Assembly (NCBI GenBank): GCA_963696075.1
Contig: CAVOJD010000029.1
Coordinates: 248,001-312,000 of the forward strand
Direction: 5' to 3'
Source: CAJQQK01 sp963696075
GTDB lineage: Bacteria > Pseudomonadota > Alphaproteobacteria > Rhizobiales > Hyphomicrobiaceae
Length of the DNA: 64,000 nt
Both the position numbers and the translations under genes were made by a program. Under the pieces are notes generated by a model. It did not search any database. It saw only the letters and a program-made list of their open reading frames with translations, and was not told the origin of the DNA. Positions 1 through 10,106 of the stretch are shown here, one piece after another; positions within the stretch are counted from its first letter, which is position 1; the number at the start of each line of letters is the position of its first letter.

Positions 1-3000
1 TTCTGATCATAGTCGCAGGCATCAGCGCAATTCTGGGCGCCGAAGTGCGCGAGTTGCCCGACATTGACCGTCCCGTTGTTTCCGTGCGCGCGAATTATCC
101 GGGCGGCACGCCGGAATCGGTCGACGCGGAACTGACGAGCCTGGTCGAGGGCGCCGTTGCCCGCGTCAACGGCATTCAACAGATCCGCTCCTCGAGCGAG
201 GAAGACAACTTCCGCATCCACATCGAGTTCTCGCCGGACACCGACCTCATATCTGCCGCCAACGATGTGCGTGAGGCAGTGAGCCGTGTGGCCCGCGACC
301 TGCCAGCGGGCGTCGAGCAGCTGACTGTGATCAAGGCTGACGCCGACGCCTCGCCGATCATGGAGCTCGCCGTCTCCTCCGAAAATTATCCGATCGAACA
401 ACTGAGCCGGATTATCGACGATCAGGTCATCTCCCGCCTGATCGCCGTCAACGGCGTTGCCGATGTGACGACCTTCGGGGACCGCAAACAGGTCTTGCGC
501 GTTCTCCTCGATCCCTTGCGCATGGCCGGCTACGGCCTGAGTGTCGCTGATGTCGCGCGCACCTTGCGCCTCGCCGACCAGGACGTTCCCGCAGGGAGCT
601 TCAAGAGCGATGAGCAGGCGGTCATGGTCCGCGCCGACGCCTCCGCCAGAACGCCCGAGGAAATCGGCAAGCTGCTGATCACCGGGACAGTGCGCATCTC
701 GGACGTGGCGGATATTTTCTTTGCTCCCGCCGCCGAAGTGAACCGCGTGCGCCTCAACGGGCGCAACGTCGTCAAGCTCAACGTCATCCGCCAGGCGAAA
801 TCCAATACCGTCGAGATTGCGACGGCGGTCAAGCAGGCCGTGGACGAGATCAATCGCTCCATCGAGGGCATTCAGGTCCGCGTCATCAGCGACGATTCAC
901 TTTTCGTCGAAGGCGCGATCCGCGAGGTGCTCGTCTCGCTGGGCCTTGCCGTTTTGATCGTTGTCGCAGTGATCGCGATCTTCATTGGCCAACTGCGCTC
1001 TGCGCTCATTCCAGCGGTTGCAATCCCGGTCGCATTGATTGGGACGGTCGCGGCGATCTGGGTGCTGGGCTTTTCCGTCAATCTCGTGACGTTGCTGGCG
1101 CTGGTGCTCGCGGCGGGACTTGTGGTCGACAACTCGATCGTGGTGCTCGAAAACATCCAGCGTCTGCGTGGCGAGGGCCTCCAGCCCCGCGCGGCCGCCG
1201 TCATCGGCACGCAGCAGGTCTTCTTTGCCGTCGTTGCGACGACGGCGACGCTGATCTGCGTCTTCTTGCCGATTTCCTTCCTGCCCTCCACCGCAGGCCG
1301 CCTCTTCCGAGAGTTCGGCTTTGTGCTCGCGGTGACGGTCATGATCTCATCGTTTGTCGCGTTGACGTTGGTGCCGATGCTTGCCTCCCGCCTGGCGGTT
1401 GGTGAAACGAAGCGCGGCATCCTTGGCCGCCTGCTCGACCACCTCGGCAGCGTGCTGCAACGGGCCTACGTCTGGGTGCTCGACCGCGTTCTCGCGGTGC
1501 CCCTGGTCGTGATCGCGCTGAGCTCCCTGGTGTTTGTCGGGGCGGCGGTGACCTATCCCAACCTTGGCGAAGAGCTGTTGCCAACCGAGGACCGCGGTCA
1601 GTTGACGGTTTGGCTGGTCGGCCCGGACGGCGTCGGGCTCCAGTACACCGACCGCCAGGTCGAGCGCGCCGAAGACGTTCTGAAACCGTTGCTGGCAGAC
1701 GGCACCGTCACGGAGCTTTTCTCAGTATCCGGCCGCTACGATACCAACCGCGGTTATATCCTTGCGCCCCTGAAGCCATGGGATGAACGAACGGTCACGC
1801 AGCAGGAATTACAAGCCAGCCTGACCAACGCCATGGACCAGATCCCGGGCGCGCGGGCGCGTTTCCACGGCGGCAACAGCCTGGGCTTGCGCGGCGCCGG
1901 TCGCGGCATCCGGTTTGCGGTCACCGGCTCCAACTACATGGACCTTGCCGACGAGGCCAACCGCCTTGTCGAGCACCTCGAGAAGGAGGCGCCTGAGCTG
2001 CGCAACTTCCGCGTCGAGTTCCGCGCCACCCAGCCGCAGCTCGCCGTCGTCATCGATCGCCGCCGCGCGTCCGATCTGGGCGTCTCGGTCGAAGAGCTGT
2101 CGGGAACGCTCCGGGCGCTCGTTGATCGCGCCGAGGTCGGCGAACTCACGATTGACGATCGCACCGTGAAGATCATGCTCGAGGCCAACCAGGGTGCGAT
2201 CACGTCGCCTGAAAGCCTGCGCAACATCTACCTCAAGGGCACCGGCGATCAGATGGTCTCGCTTGCGCAGTTGATCTCGTTCTCGGAAAGCGGCGTCCCC
2301 TCCGAACTGGACCGTCACGGCCAGCGCCGCGCCGTTGAGATATTCGCCGACCAGGCCGAAGGCTATACCCTGCGCGATGGCGTGAACGCCATCGAGCGCC
2401 ACGGCCGTCCGTTCCTGAAGCCCGAGACCGGCCTGATCTTCCTCGGCGAAGCAGCCTCCCTCAACGAAACCTCCTCCGATCTCAAGATCACGTTCATCGT
2501 TGCAGCCGTCATCGTCTTCATGGTGCTGGTCGCCCAGTTCGAAAGCATGATGAGCGCGACCGTGGTTCTGCTGACCGTGCCGTTTGGGATCTGCGCGGCC
2601 ATTTTCGCCCTGGCGATGACCGGCACCACGATCAATATCTACTCCCAGATCGGCGTCCTGATGTTGATCGGCATTATGGCCAAGAACGCCATTCTGATGG
2701 TCGAGTTTGCCGACCAGCTTCGCGAGGAGGGGCAATCGGTATTTGATGCAACTCGGAACGCGGCGATCATTCGCGTTCGCCCGATCGTCATGACGATGGT
2801 GTCGACGGTGCTGGCCGGTCTGCCGCTGATCTTCGGTTCCGGTCCGGGCTCCGAGGCCCGCGCTTCGATTGGCTGGGTGGTTTTCGGCGGTCTTGGGCTG
2901 GCAGCAGCCTTCACGCTGTTCCTGACGCCGGCCTTCTACGTCCTTCTCGCCCGCCTTGTTCGCCCTCGCAATGACGTCCAGTTGCGCCTCGAAAACGAGC

Positions 3001-3065
3001 TGCAGGCAGCCGAGCGTGTGTTGGCGCCGAGGCCGGAACGTCCGGCCCTGACCGCGGGCGAGTAG
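1..3065 (+). CDS. RND (HAE1-type) efflux transporter permease subunit, 5' truncated by window
   Basis: Inner-membrane permease of a tripartite RND pump, which exports hydrophobic drugs or other small molecules using the proton gradient. The frame is open from the first bases of the window (it encodes a hydrophobic LIIVAGISAILG segment), so only part of the first membrane helix and the true start are missing. A start inside the window would remove that helix. The two periplasmic porter halves, the membrane helices and the C-terminal repeat are complete. The TM4 signature reads GLVVDNSIVVLENI, so the second of the usual paired aspartates is Asn. The TM10 lysine is present in GIMAKNAILMVEF. The membrane-fusion partner presumably lies upstream. 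It converges with panC 36 bp away, and I see no terminator between them. The substrate cannot be told from sequence. Confidence 0.93.
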   Translation, partial: LIIVAGISAILGAEVRELPDIDRPVVSVRANYPGGTPESVDAELTSLVEGAVARVNGIQQIRSSSEEDNFRIHIEFSPDTDLISAANDVREAVSRVARDLPAGVEQLTVIKADADASPIMELAVSSENYPIEQLSRIIDDQVISRLIAVNGVADVTTFGDRKQVLRVLLDPLRMAGYGLSVADVARTLRLADQDVPAGSFKSDEQAVMVRADASARTPEEIGKLLITGTVRISDVADIFFAPAAEVNRVRLNGRNVVKLNVIRQAKSNTVEIATAVKQAVDEINRSIEGIQVRVISDDSLFVEGAIREVLVSLGLAVLIVVAVIAIFIGQLRSALIPAVAIPVALIGTVAAIWVLGFSVNLVTLLALVLAAGLVVDNSIVVLENIQRLRGEGLQPRAAAVIGTQQVFFAVVATTATLICVFLPISFLPSTAGRLFREFGFVLAVTVMISSFVALTLVPMLASRLAVGETKRGILGRLLDHLGSVLQRAYVWVLDRVLAVPLVVIALSSLVFVGAAVTYPNLGEELLPTEDRGQLTVWLVGPDGVGLQYTDRQVERAEDVLKPLLADGTVTELFSVSGRYDTNRGYILAPLKPWDERTVTQQELQASLTNAMDQIPGARARFHGGNSLGLRGAGRGIRFAVTGSNYMDLADEANRLVEHLEKEAPELRNFRVEFRATQPQLAVVIDRRRASDLGVSVEELSGTLRALVDRAEVGELTIDDRTVKIMLEANQGAITSPESLRNIYLKGTGDQMVSLAQLISFSESGVPSELDRHGQRRAVEIFADQAEGYTLRDGVNAIERHGRPFLKPETGLIFLGEAASLNETSSDLKITFIVAAVIVFMVLVAQFESMMSATVVLLTVPFGICAAIFALAMTGTTINIYSQIGVLMLIGIMAKNAILMVEFADQLREEGQSVFDATRNAAIIRVRPIVMTMVSTVLAGLPLIFGSGPGSEARASIGWVVFGGLGLAAAFTLFLTPAFYVLLARLVRPRNDVQLRLENELQAAERVLAPRPERPALTAGE

Positions 3066-3101
3066 GATCAGCGAAAGAGAAGCGCCGCAACGTACCTCCG
3101 C

Positions 3102-3962
3102 CTAGCGGCCAGCCGGGCAGGCGACATTGTCGATCAGGCGGGTTTTGCCCAGCCAGGCGGCAGCCAGCACGCGGGCCGGGCGCACGAGGGGTTGGGTGAT
3201 GGGCTCCAGCGTCGCGCTATCGCGGACGGCGACGTAGTCAATCTCGCGGAAGCCGGCCTTTTCAAGTGCCGCGCCGGCCCGCGCGCAAGCCTCGTCGGCA
3301 GGTCCGCCACCGGCGACTGTCGCGGCCGTCTCGGTGATGATCTGATGAAGCTGGCAGGCGATCTGGCGCTCATCGTCCGAGAGGTAGGCGTTGCGCGAAC
3401 TCATCGCCAGCCCATCCGCCTCGCGAATGGTGGGGCAACCGACGATCTCAAGGGGCAGGTCGAGGTCGCGCACCATTTGACGGACCACGGCCAGTTGCTG
3501 GAAGTCTTTCTCGCCGAACAGCGCGATGTCGGGAAGTGTTTGCGTGAAGAGCTTGCAGCACACGGTCGCGACGCCGCGAAAGAAGTGGGGCCTGAAGTCG
3601 GTCTCCAGCCCCGCTGCCGCGCCCGCCGGCTGAACGTGGGTCGCAAAGCCGGGGCGATACATTTCATCCGGCGTCGGCGCCCAGATCAGATGTCCGCCGG
3701 CGCTCTCGAATTTCGCCACATCGTCCTCGAACGTGCGCGGATATTTGCTGAAATCCTCGTTCGGCGCGAATTGCTGTGGATTGACGAAAATCGACATGAC
3801 GGCGCGCGACGTCCGCTTCAAGCCCTCCCGAACCAGCGAGAGGTGGCCTTCGTGCAGCGCGCCCATCGTCGGCACCAGCGACATCTTTTCGCCTGCGCGC
3901 CGCCATTCAGCGGTCTTCTCGCGCAACTCACGTACCGTGCTGACGATCTCCACCTTTGTCAT
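3102..3962 (-). CDS. panC: Pantothenate synthetase (pantoate--beta-alanine ligase)
   Basis: Cytosolic enzyme that joins pantoate and beta-alanine with ATP cleavage, the last step of pantothenate (vitamin B5) synthesis. The 286-residue length is normal for the family. Diagnostic motifs are present: PTMGALHEGHL at residues 31-41 (HIGH-type nucleotide site), NPQQF at 61-65, GEKDFQQL at 150-157 and EADGLAMSSRNAYLS at 181-195. The ATG at 3962 precedes the conserved N-terminus by a normal distance. panB is not adjacent, so the gene looks monocistronic. It is divergent from putA across about 145 bp that must hold both promoters. Confidence 0.96.
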   Translation of the reverse strand: MTKVEIVSTVRELREKTAEWRRAGEKMSLVPTMGALHEGHLSLVREGLKRTSRAVMSIFVNPQQFAPNEDFSKYPRTFEDDVAKFESAGGHLIWAPTPDEMYRPGFATHVQPAGAAAGLETDFRPHFFRGVATVCCKLFTQTLPDIALFGEKDFQQLAVVRQMVRDLDLPLEIVGCPTIREADGLAMSSRNAYLSDDERQIACQLHQIITETAATVAGGGPADEACARAGAALEKAGFREIDYVAVRDSATLEPITQPLVRPARVLAAAWLGKTRLIDNVACPAGR

Positions 3963-4108
3963 GGGCCTTTTCGTTGTCCGTCTGCCAGAGGATCGCGCGC
4001 ACTTTGCACATGTCGCCCGCCTCGACCATATCTAAAAAGTGCGAACTCAGTTAGCATTCTGCGCAACGCAGGAACGCGGCCGCTGCCGTGCCAACCGGGA
4101 CGCAATCG

Positions 4109-7100
4109 ATGAATAAGGTTGTAACCAATCTCGCAACAAAGCGACAGGCCGAGAACCTCAACGACCGGCCGCGTGACGAAATTGCAGGCTACCACCTGAT
4201 GGACGAGGGCCGCCTGGTCGGGGGCCTCGCCGAACGCGCGATTTTCACGGACGCCGAGCGCCGCCGTATCGCCGACCTCGCGCGCCGGTTTGTCGAGACT
4301 GCGCGAAAAGACCCGGACACCCACGGCGGACTTGATGCCTTCCTCGGTGAATATGGCCTGACGAGCGAAGAGGGCGTCATTTTGATGTGCCTCGCCGAGG
4401 CGTTGCTGCGCGTGCCCGATGCCGAAACGGCAGACCAGTTGATTGCCGAAAAGATCGGCAGCGGCAGGTGGGACACGCACCTGGGTCACTCGCCGTCGCT
4501 GTTTGTCAACGCGTCGACCTGGGGCCTGATGCTGACCGGCCGGATCGTGCGCGTCGCGGACGAACCCGGCAAGGCGACGTTGTCATCGATTTTCAACGGC
4601 CTCGTGCGCCGCTCGGGCGAGCCCGTGATCCGCCAGGCGCTGCGCCAGGCAATGCGCATGATGGGCGACCAGTTCGTCCTTGGAACCGATATCCGCAAGG
4701 CGCTGAAACGCGCCGCCCAGTTCGAGGCGAAAGGCTATCGTTTCTCCTACGACATGCTCGGCGAGGCAGCACAAACCAAAGCCGATGCGGAACGTTATTT
4801 CGAGCGTTATCACGATGCGCTGACCGCCGTCGGCCGCTACGCCGGTCCGCCAAAAGGCCAGAGCATCGAAGCCTTGATGCGCCGGCCGGGCCTGTCGGTG
4901 AAGCTCTCGGCCATCCACCCGCGCTATGAGCCCGCCAAGGCGCGGGAACTCCACGCAGAGCTTCTCCCCCGGTTGGTCGACCTCGCCCGCCTCGCCCGCG
5001 AACAGGGCCTGGGCCTTACCATCGATGCCGAAGAACAATCCCGCCTCGATCTGTCGCTCGGGCTCTTCGAGAAGCTTATCGAGGATCCCGCGATTGCCGG
5101 CTGGCCGGGCCTGGGTCTCGCCGTTCAGGCTTATGGACGGCGCGCGCTTCCAACGCTGCGCTGGCTACGCCGACTTGCCGAGCGCAACCAGCGCCGCATC
5201 CCAGTTCGCCTCGTGAAGGGCGCCTATTGGGACAGTGAAATCAAGTGGGCCCAGCAGCAGGGCCTGGACGACTATCCCGTGTTTACGCGCAAGGTCTATA
5301 CGGACGTGTCGTATCTCGCCTGCATGCGCCTGATGCTGGCCGATCGCGAGGCCTTCTATCCGCAGTTTGCAACCCATAACGCCCACACGATCGCGACCGC
5401 GCTTGTCTCTGGTGCGAATGCCGATTTTGAATTCCAGCGTCTCCACGGCATGGGCGAGGAAATCTACGACGACATCGTCGAGGGGGAGGAATTTGCGCCG
5501 ACCTGCCGCATCTACGCCCCCGTCGGCGGGCATGAGGATCTGCTTGCCTATCTCGTCCGCCGTCTCCTCGAGAACGGCGCGAACTCTTCATTCGTCAACC
5601 GTCTCGCCGACGAGGACCTGCCCGTCGCCGAGGTGATCCGCGATCCCGTCGACGTGGTCACGCGCGAAGAAGAAACCGGCCCGCGTGCCTCATCGATCCC
5701 GCGTCCGCCCTTCATCTTCGGCCCAGGCCGCCGCAACAGCGAGGGCCTGGCCCTTGAAGAGCAGCACGTCCGCGAAGCCCTTCTCGAGCGCATGGGCAAG
5801 ACACTGCGCGAGACGTTCGAGGTCACGCCGCTGGTTGGCGGCAAATCGCACGCAAACGTCGCCGCAGCGCGTGAACTGCTCTCCCCCCACGACCGCCGCC
5901 GCAGTTTGGGCACGGTGCGCGAGGCAACCCCCGCAGTTGCCGAAGCGGCGGTCGGCCAGGCAGCGGCAGCCTACCGGCGCTGGAACGCGCTCGGCGGTGA
6001 GAAGCGCGCCCAGATCCTCGAGAAGACGGCCGACCTCTATGAGCGTGACCGCGCCAAGCTGATGGCGGTCATGGTCCGCGAAGCCGGCAAGACGCTTGAG
6101 AATGCGCTGGGGGATGTGCGCGAAGCCGTCGACTTCCTGCGCTATTATGCAAACGAGGCCCGACGCGTGGCCTCGGCCCCGATCGAACTGCCCGGCCCGA
6201 CCGGCGAGAAGAATGAAATGATGCTGGCGGGACGCGGCCCGATCGCCTGCATCAGTCCGTGGAATTTCCCACTCGCGATCTTCACCGGCCAGGTTTCAGC
6301 GGCCCTCGGCGCCGGCAATCCCGTTCTCGCCAAGCCGGCCGAACAGACCCCGCTGACCGCCTACCTTGCCACCCGCCTCTTTCATGAGGCAGGCGTGCCT
6401 GCAGATGTGCTCCACCTGCTGCCCGGCGGCGGCGATGTCGGTGCCGCCCTGGTCGACGACGAACGTGTGCGCGGCGTCGCCTTTACAGGCTCGAACGAGA
6501 CGGCGAGCCGCATCCAGCACGCCCTCGCGCGGCGGCTGCGCGGCATCGTCCCGTTTATCGCGGAGACCGGTGGCATCAACACGATGATCGTGGATTCGAC
6601 GGCGCTGCCTGAGCAGGTCACGCGCGACGTGCTGCGATCCGCCTTCAATTCAGCAGGCCAGCGCTGCTCTGCCGCCCGCGTCCTGCTGGTGCAGGATGAT
6701 GTCGCCGACACGATGATCAAGATGATCACGGGCGCCGCGGCGTGTCTCGAGATTGGCGACCCGATCGACTATGCAACCGATGTCGGCCCCGTGATCGACC
6801 AGGACGCCCTTGAACGCCTTGAAGCGCATAAGGCGCGCATGATGCGCGAGGCGAAGGCAACGCTGTTTGATGCGCCGATTCCGCCCGAGTGTCGCCATGG
6901 CACATACGTCTCGCCGGCGATTTACGAACTCGACAACCTCGGACAACTGAAGGAAGAGGTGTTCGGTCCGATCCTGCATGTCGTGCGCTGGCGCCAGGCG
7001 GACCTCGCCAAGGTCTGCGAGGCGATCAATGAGAGCGGGTTCGGCCTGACGCTCGGCATTCACAGCCGGATCGATGCCACGGCCCGCTTCATTGCGGCCC

Positions 7101-7342
7101 GCGTCAACGTCGGCAACATCTACGTCAACCGCGACCAGATCGGCGCAGTCGTCGGCGCACAGCCCTTCGGCGGCGAAGGCCTGTCGGGAACGGGGCCGAA
7201 AGCCGGCGGCCCGAACTACATGACGCGGTTCATGACCGAGCGGGTCATCACGCGCGACATCACGGCAACCGGCGGCAACGTCCAGTTGCTCGGCTTGAGT
7301 GACGAAGTGATCGAGCCGATCCGAGATCTGGAAGGCGGTTGA
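4109..7342 (+). CDS. putA: Bifunctional proline dehydrogenase / glutamate-semialdehyde dehydrogenase PutA
   Basis: Oxidises proline to P5C with FAD and then glutamate semialdehyde to glutamate with NAD, channelling the intermediate. The proline dehydrogenase half (roughly residues 120-480) contains VRLVKGAYWDSEIK and FATHNAHTIATAL. The aldehyde dehydrogenase half (roughly 570-1050) contains ISPWNFPLAIF and the catalytic Cys853 in GQRCSAARVL. The C-terminal ALDH end PFGGEGLSGTGPKAGGPNY is intact. At 1077 residues it lacks the N-terminal ribbon-helix-helix DNA-binding domain of enteric PutA, so it should not autoregulate. I prefer the ATG at 4109. A GTG at 4088 would add seven residues. No putR-like regulator is adjacent. 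Confidence 0.96.
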   Translation: MNKVVTNLATKRQAENLNDRPRDEIAGYHLMDEGRLVGGLAERAIFTDAERRRIADLARRFVETARKDPDTHGGLDAFLGEYGLTSEEGVILMCLAEALLRVPDAETADQLIAEKIGSGRWDTHLGHSPSLFVNASTWGLMLTGRIVRVADEPGKATLSSIFNGLVRRSGEPVIRQALRQAMRMMGDQFVLGTDIRKALKRAAQFEAKGYRFSYDMLGEAAQTKADAERYFERYHDALTAVGRYAGPPKGQSIEALMRRPGLSVKLSAIHPRYEPAKARELHAELLPRLVDLARLAREQGLGLTIDAEEQSRLDLSLGLFEKLIEDPAIAGWPGLGLAVQAYGRRALPTLRWLRRLAERNQRRIPVRLVKGAYWDSEIKWAQQQGLDDYPVFTRKVYTDVSYLACMRLMLADREAFYPQFATHNAHTIATALVSGANADFEFQRLHGMGEEIYDDIVEGEEFAPTCRIYAPVGGHEDLLAYLVRRLLENGANSSFVNRLADEDLPVAEVIRDPVDVVTREEETGPRASSIPRPPFIFGPGRRNSEGLALEEQHVREALLERMGKTLRETFEVTPLVGGKSHANVAAARELLSPHDRRRSLGTVREATPAVAEAAVGQAAAAYRRWNALGGEKRAQILEKTADLYERDRAKLMAVMVREAGKTLENALGDVREAVDFLRYYANEARRVASAPIELPGPTGEKNEMMLAGRGPIACISPWNFPLAIFTGQVSAALGAGNPVLAKPAEQTPLTAYLATRLFHEAGVPADVLHLLPGGGDVGAALVDDERVRGVAFTGSNETASRIQHALARRLRGIVPFIAETGGINTMIVDSTALPEQVTRDVLRSAFNSAGQRCSAARVLLVQDDVADTMIKMITGAAACLEIGDPIDYATDVGPVIDQDALERLEAHKARMMREAKATLFDAPIPPECRHGTYVSPAIYELDNLGQLKEEVFGPILHVVRWRQADLAKVCEAINESGFGLTLGIHSRIDATARFIAARVNVGNIYVNRDQIGAVVGAQPFGGEGLSGTGPKAGGPNYMTRFMTERVITRDITATGGNVQLLGLSDEVIEPIRDLEGG

Positions 7343-7357
7343 GGACGTAATGGATGC

Positions 7358-7404
7358 GTCACGGGGCGGGCTTGCTTGCCGGCGGCCTGCCAACATGCCG
7401 TGAC
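7358..7404 (+). terminator. Weak inverted repeat downstream of putA
   Basis: GTCACGG (7358-7364) is repeated inverted as CCGTGAC (7398-7404) around a 33-nt GC-rich loop that can itself fold. There is no T-run, so this is only a candidate 3' structure for the putA transcript. Confidence 0.25.
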
Positions 7405-7490
7405 AGCGCCACATCGCCGTTGATATCCTGACGTCCGGCGCTGGGCGCACAGCCAGATTGATGAGTTTGCGAGTGTAGGGATGCACGCCG

Positions 7491-8703
7491 TTGTCGTCAG
7501 AACATGAAGCCGTGATCCAGGTGCTCTCATCGATCGACGAGATCGATGCGGCCCAGTGGGACCGCAATGCGAACCCGGATCCTGCGAGATACAACCCATT
7601 TCTCTCCCACGCGTTTCTGAAAGCGCTGGAAGAGGCTGGCTGCGTGCGCGCGGAAACCGGGTGGCAGCCGCAGCATCTCCTTCTCACCTCGCCGGATGGC
7701 GAGGTCGGGCGGCTGCATGCCGCTCTATGCAAAATCGCACAGCAAGGGTGAGTACGTCTTCGACTATGGCTGGGCCGATGCCTATGAGAATGCGGGCGGC
7801 TCGTATTATCCAAAGCTCCTCGGTGCGGTGCCCTTCACGCCCGTCCCCGGCCCCCGCCTGCTGGTCCACGAGGGCCCTGACCGATTGGAACGCATGGGGC
7901 TGTTGGCAACCGGCGCCGTCGAACTGGTGCGCCGTCACGGATGCTCGTCCCTGCACGTCAATTTCCTGAGCGAAGAGGAATGGGGTGCGCTCGGCCGCCT
8001 TGGGTTCCTCCAGCGAATGGACCAGCAATTCCATTGGCAAAACGATGGCTACCAGACGTTCGATGATTTCCTGGCTTCCCTTGCCTCGCGCAAGCGCAAG
8101 ACGATCCGCAAGGAACGCCGCGAGGCCGTTGCCGAGGGCCTCAAGATCGAACGCGTGACGGGGGCCGATATTCAAGAGCATCATTGGGACGCAATGTATG
8201 CGTTCTACATGGACACCGGCAGCCGCAAGTGGGGGCGTCCCTATCTCAATCGGACGTTCTTTTCACGCCTCGGCGAGACCATGCCCGACGATGTACTTCT
8301 GATCCTCGTGCGCAACGGCGATGAGTATATCGCTGGCGCACTGAACATCATTGGTGGTGATTGTCTCTATGGTCGCTATTGGGGCTGCACCGAGCACCAT
8401 CCCTGCCTGCACTTCGAGGTCTGCTATTATCAGGCGATCGACTTTGCGATCGAGAAGGGTCTGGAGCGCGTCGAAGCCGGCGCCCAGGGCGAGCATAAAC
8501 TCGCGCGCGGCTACATGCCGACGCCGACTTATTCAGCGCACTGGATACCTAATCCTTCGTTCCGGCGCGCCGTCGGGAACTACCTCGAAGATGAGCGCAA
8601 ATATATCGAGCGGGCCCGCCAGCACCTCGCCCGCTTTGCGCCTTACCGCCGTGACAAGCAGCCGCTCGGTGACAACGCGCCGATCGACGAAGACAATGAT
8701 TGA
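7491..8703 (+). pseudogene. GNAT-family N-acyltransferase (COG3146-like), frameshifted
   Basis: Two overlapping frames read as one protein of about 400 residues. The first (TTG at 7491 or GTG at 7512) encodes the N-terminus to WQPQHLLLTSPDGEV. The second continues with GCMPLYAKSHSKGEYVFDYG, then the acyltransferase core, to 8703. The break lies at 7704-7713, where ten bases separate GAG and TGC codons that should be nine or twelve apart (one extra or two missing bases). Beyond it the sequence is intact and conserved, with features of the family often labelled 'peptidoglycan biosynthesis/GNAT' (KRKTIRKERREAV, GSRKWGRPYL, EAGAQGEHKLARGYMP). Function is not established. Either a recent pseudogene or a sequencing error. 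Confidence 0.8.
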
Positions 8704-8718
8704 TCGCCGCGCGTCGGC

Positions 8719-8925
8719 CTAATGCAACACGACAACCGCCGGCGCGTTCTGGATGAGAACGGCAATCAGGACGGCGATGCCGGCGAGCCCGAGCACGGAG
8801 CCGACCATCAGCACGCGGCGCTGCATCGCGCGGGCGGCAAGATGACCACCGACAAGGCCGTCCAGCACATCATCCGCCTGGCGGGCGCGAAGCAGATCGG
8901 TTCTCAGACGTGGATCGGGTCGCAT
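8719..8925 (-). CDS. Possible small membrane protein
   Basis: A 68-residue frame starting at ATG 8925 with CAGGA upstream at usable spacing. The C-terminal half is one predicted membrane helix (VLMVGSVLGLAGIAVLIAVL). A TTG at 8976 would extend it by 17 residues. It lies just downstream of the Rieske gene on the same strand and could be the last gene of that operon. I recognise no family, and a same-span frame on the other strand is also open. It is a candidate only. Confidence 0.4.
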   Translation of the reverse strand: MRPDPRLRTDLLRARQADDVLDGLVGGHLAARAMQRRVLMVGSVLGLAGIAVLIAVLIQNAPAVVVLH

Positions 8926-9095
8926 CGCGCGGTCCTGGAACGAGGGGCAGCCCCATGAGCCGCGTTCCCGCCGCAAATTTCAAGAACGCCCGTCCAATGC
9001 CGTAACGAACGGCTTTCCAGTTGGCTGATTTCGAGACATGCAGCGTCCCCGAGGCATGTCCCGGCGACAGCGATTGCACCAAGGTCGGACCCGTC
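8926..9095. other. Spacer between small membrane ORF and Rieske gene
   Basis: About 170 bp between the candidate small gene and the end of the Rieske oxygenase gene. I see no RNA gene, clear terminator or repeat. Confidence 0.4.
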
Positions 9096-10106
9096 CTAGA
9101 GGCGCAAGTCGAACGACAGCGGTTCGTCGGCAACCGGCGGGCGTTGCCTGCGCAGCAGAGCTTCAAGGTTGGGCCGCATATAATCGTGCGGCGAGACGGC
9201 TGGCTGAGGCCGGTCGAATGTCTTCCAGTTGGCATGGCTCGCCTTGAGCACGGTGCGGTCCTGGCGGATGATCATGCGGAACATCGGAATGAAAACCGCC
9301 GCCTTGAGGTAGGCGAGACCGGCCTTCATGGGTGTCGTCAGGACAATGAAACCGCGCGTGAGGCTCTCGTGTGCGGGGCTGAAATAGACCGTCGTGACGA
9401 GGTTGAGGCGATGGTCCTGCCAGTAGACCGCCTCGACGATGCCGGGATGCAGAATATTGGTGAGGGAACCCGTCCGGTTGCGCTCGCCCGTCAGCTTGCT
9501 GACCAGGCCGTCCTGCGCCGTCTCGCCATCGAAAGCCAGTTCGAGCTTGTCGCCGTTTGCCGTGACGGAGACGGCAACTTTCCGCCGCTTATCACCCATG
9601 CCCCGCATCAGCGTGTTGTGGGTAAAGGCAGTGTGGGTCGGATCGAGCACGTTCTCCATGACGTCAATCAGGCGCGTCTCGGCCTCGGTCGGAATGATCT
9701 TGGAAAGCGTGCGCCCCTCGCCCTCCCAATAGGGCGTGTAGATGCTGGCATCGCCATCGCCTCGCTTGACGAAGACCAGGCCGTGGCGTTCCTCCACGGG
9801 AAGTTTCGCAACGAAGCGTTGCGGCACCGCACCGTCGTGGAAGGGGATCGCGGTGCAGCGGCCCTGCGAATTGAAGCGCCAGCCATGATAGGGGCATTCG
9901 ATCTCGCCATCGACGACCCGCCCATCAGACAGCGGCGCGTGCCGGTGGGGGCATCGGTCATGGAGCGCGACGGCGGCCTTCGTGCTGTCGCGGAAGAGGA
10001 CCAGCGGCACGCCACACAAGAACCGCCTGAGGGGTTTGCGCCCAAGTTCCCGGCTTGTCGCCACGGGAAACCAGCCGTCGGGATAAAAAGGCTCAGTGCC
10101 GCTCAT
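9096..10106 (-). CDS. Rieske non-heme iron oxygenase, alpha-subunit type
   Basis: A 336-residue oxygenase expected to hydroxylate or demethylate a substrate with electrons from a separate reductase. The Rieske [2Fe-2S] ligands are visible as C52-x-H54 (CPHRHAPL) and C71-x2-H74 (CPYHGWRF). The mononuclear iron histidines fit H158 and H163 in DPTHTAFTH. The ATG at 10106 overlaps the methyltransferase stop by four bases (ATGA), which implies translational coupling. A longer upstream frame exists but lies wholly inside the methyltransferase gene. No reductase gene lies nearby. It is the last recognisable gene of the seven-gene operon, so it may tailor a product already condensed, ligated and methylated. 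Substrate unknown. Confidence 0.9.
   Translation of the reverse strand: MSGTEPFYPDGWFPVATSRELGRKPLRRFLCGVPLVLFRDSTKAAVALHDRCPHRHAPLSDGRVVDGEIECPYHGWRFNSQGRCTAIPFHDGAVPQRFVAKLPVEERHGLVFVKRGDGDASIYTPYWEGEGRTLSKIIPTEAETRLIDVMENVLDPTHTAFTHNTLMRGMGDKRRKVAVSVTANGDKLELAFDGETAQDGLVSKLTGERNRTGSLTNILHPGIVEAVYWQDHRLNLVTTVYFSPAHESLTRGFIVLTTPMKAGLAYLKAAVFIPMFRMIIRQDRTVLKASHANWKTFDRPQPAVSPHDYMRPNLEALLRRQRPPVADEPLSFDLRL

Noticed and set aside
1809..2735. Long minus-strand open frame opposite the RND gene
   Set aside because: Antisense shadow: its reading follows third-position GC bias of the real gene, with histidine/aspartate-rich sequence and no recognisable domain.
3192..4112. 306-residue plus-strand frame opposite panC
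   Set aside because: panC is unmistakable on the other strand. This frame is an arginine-rich shadow.
6650..7813. 387-residue minus-strand frame over the putA 3' end and GNAT start
   Set aside because: It crosses two plus-strand genes and has no domain. Antisense shadow.
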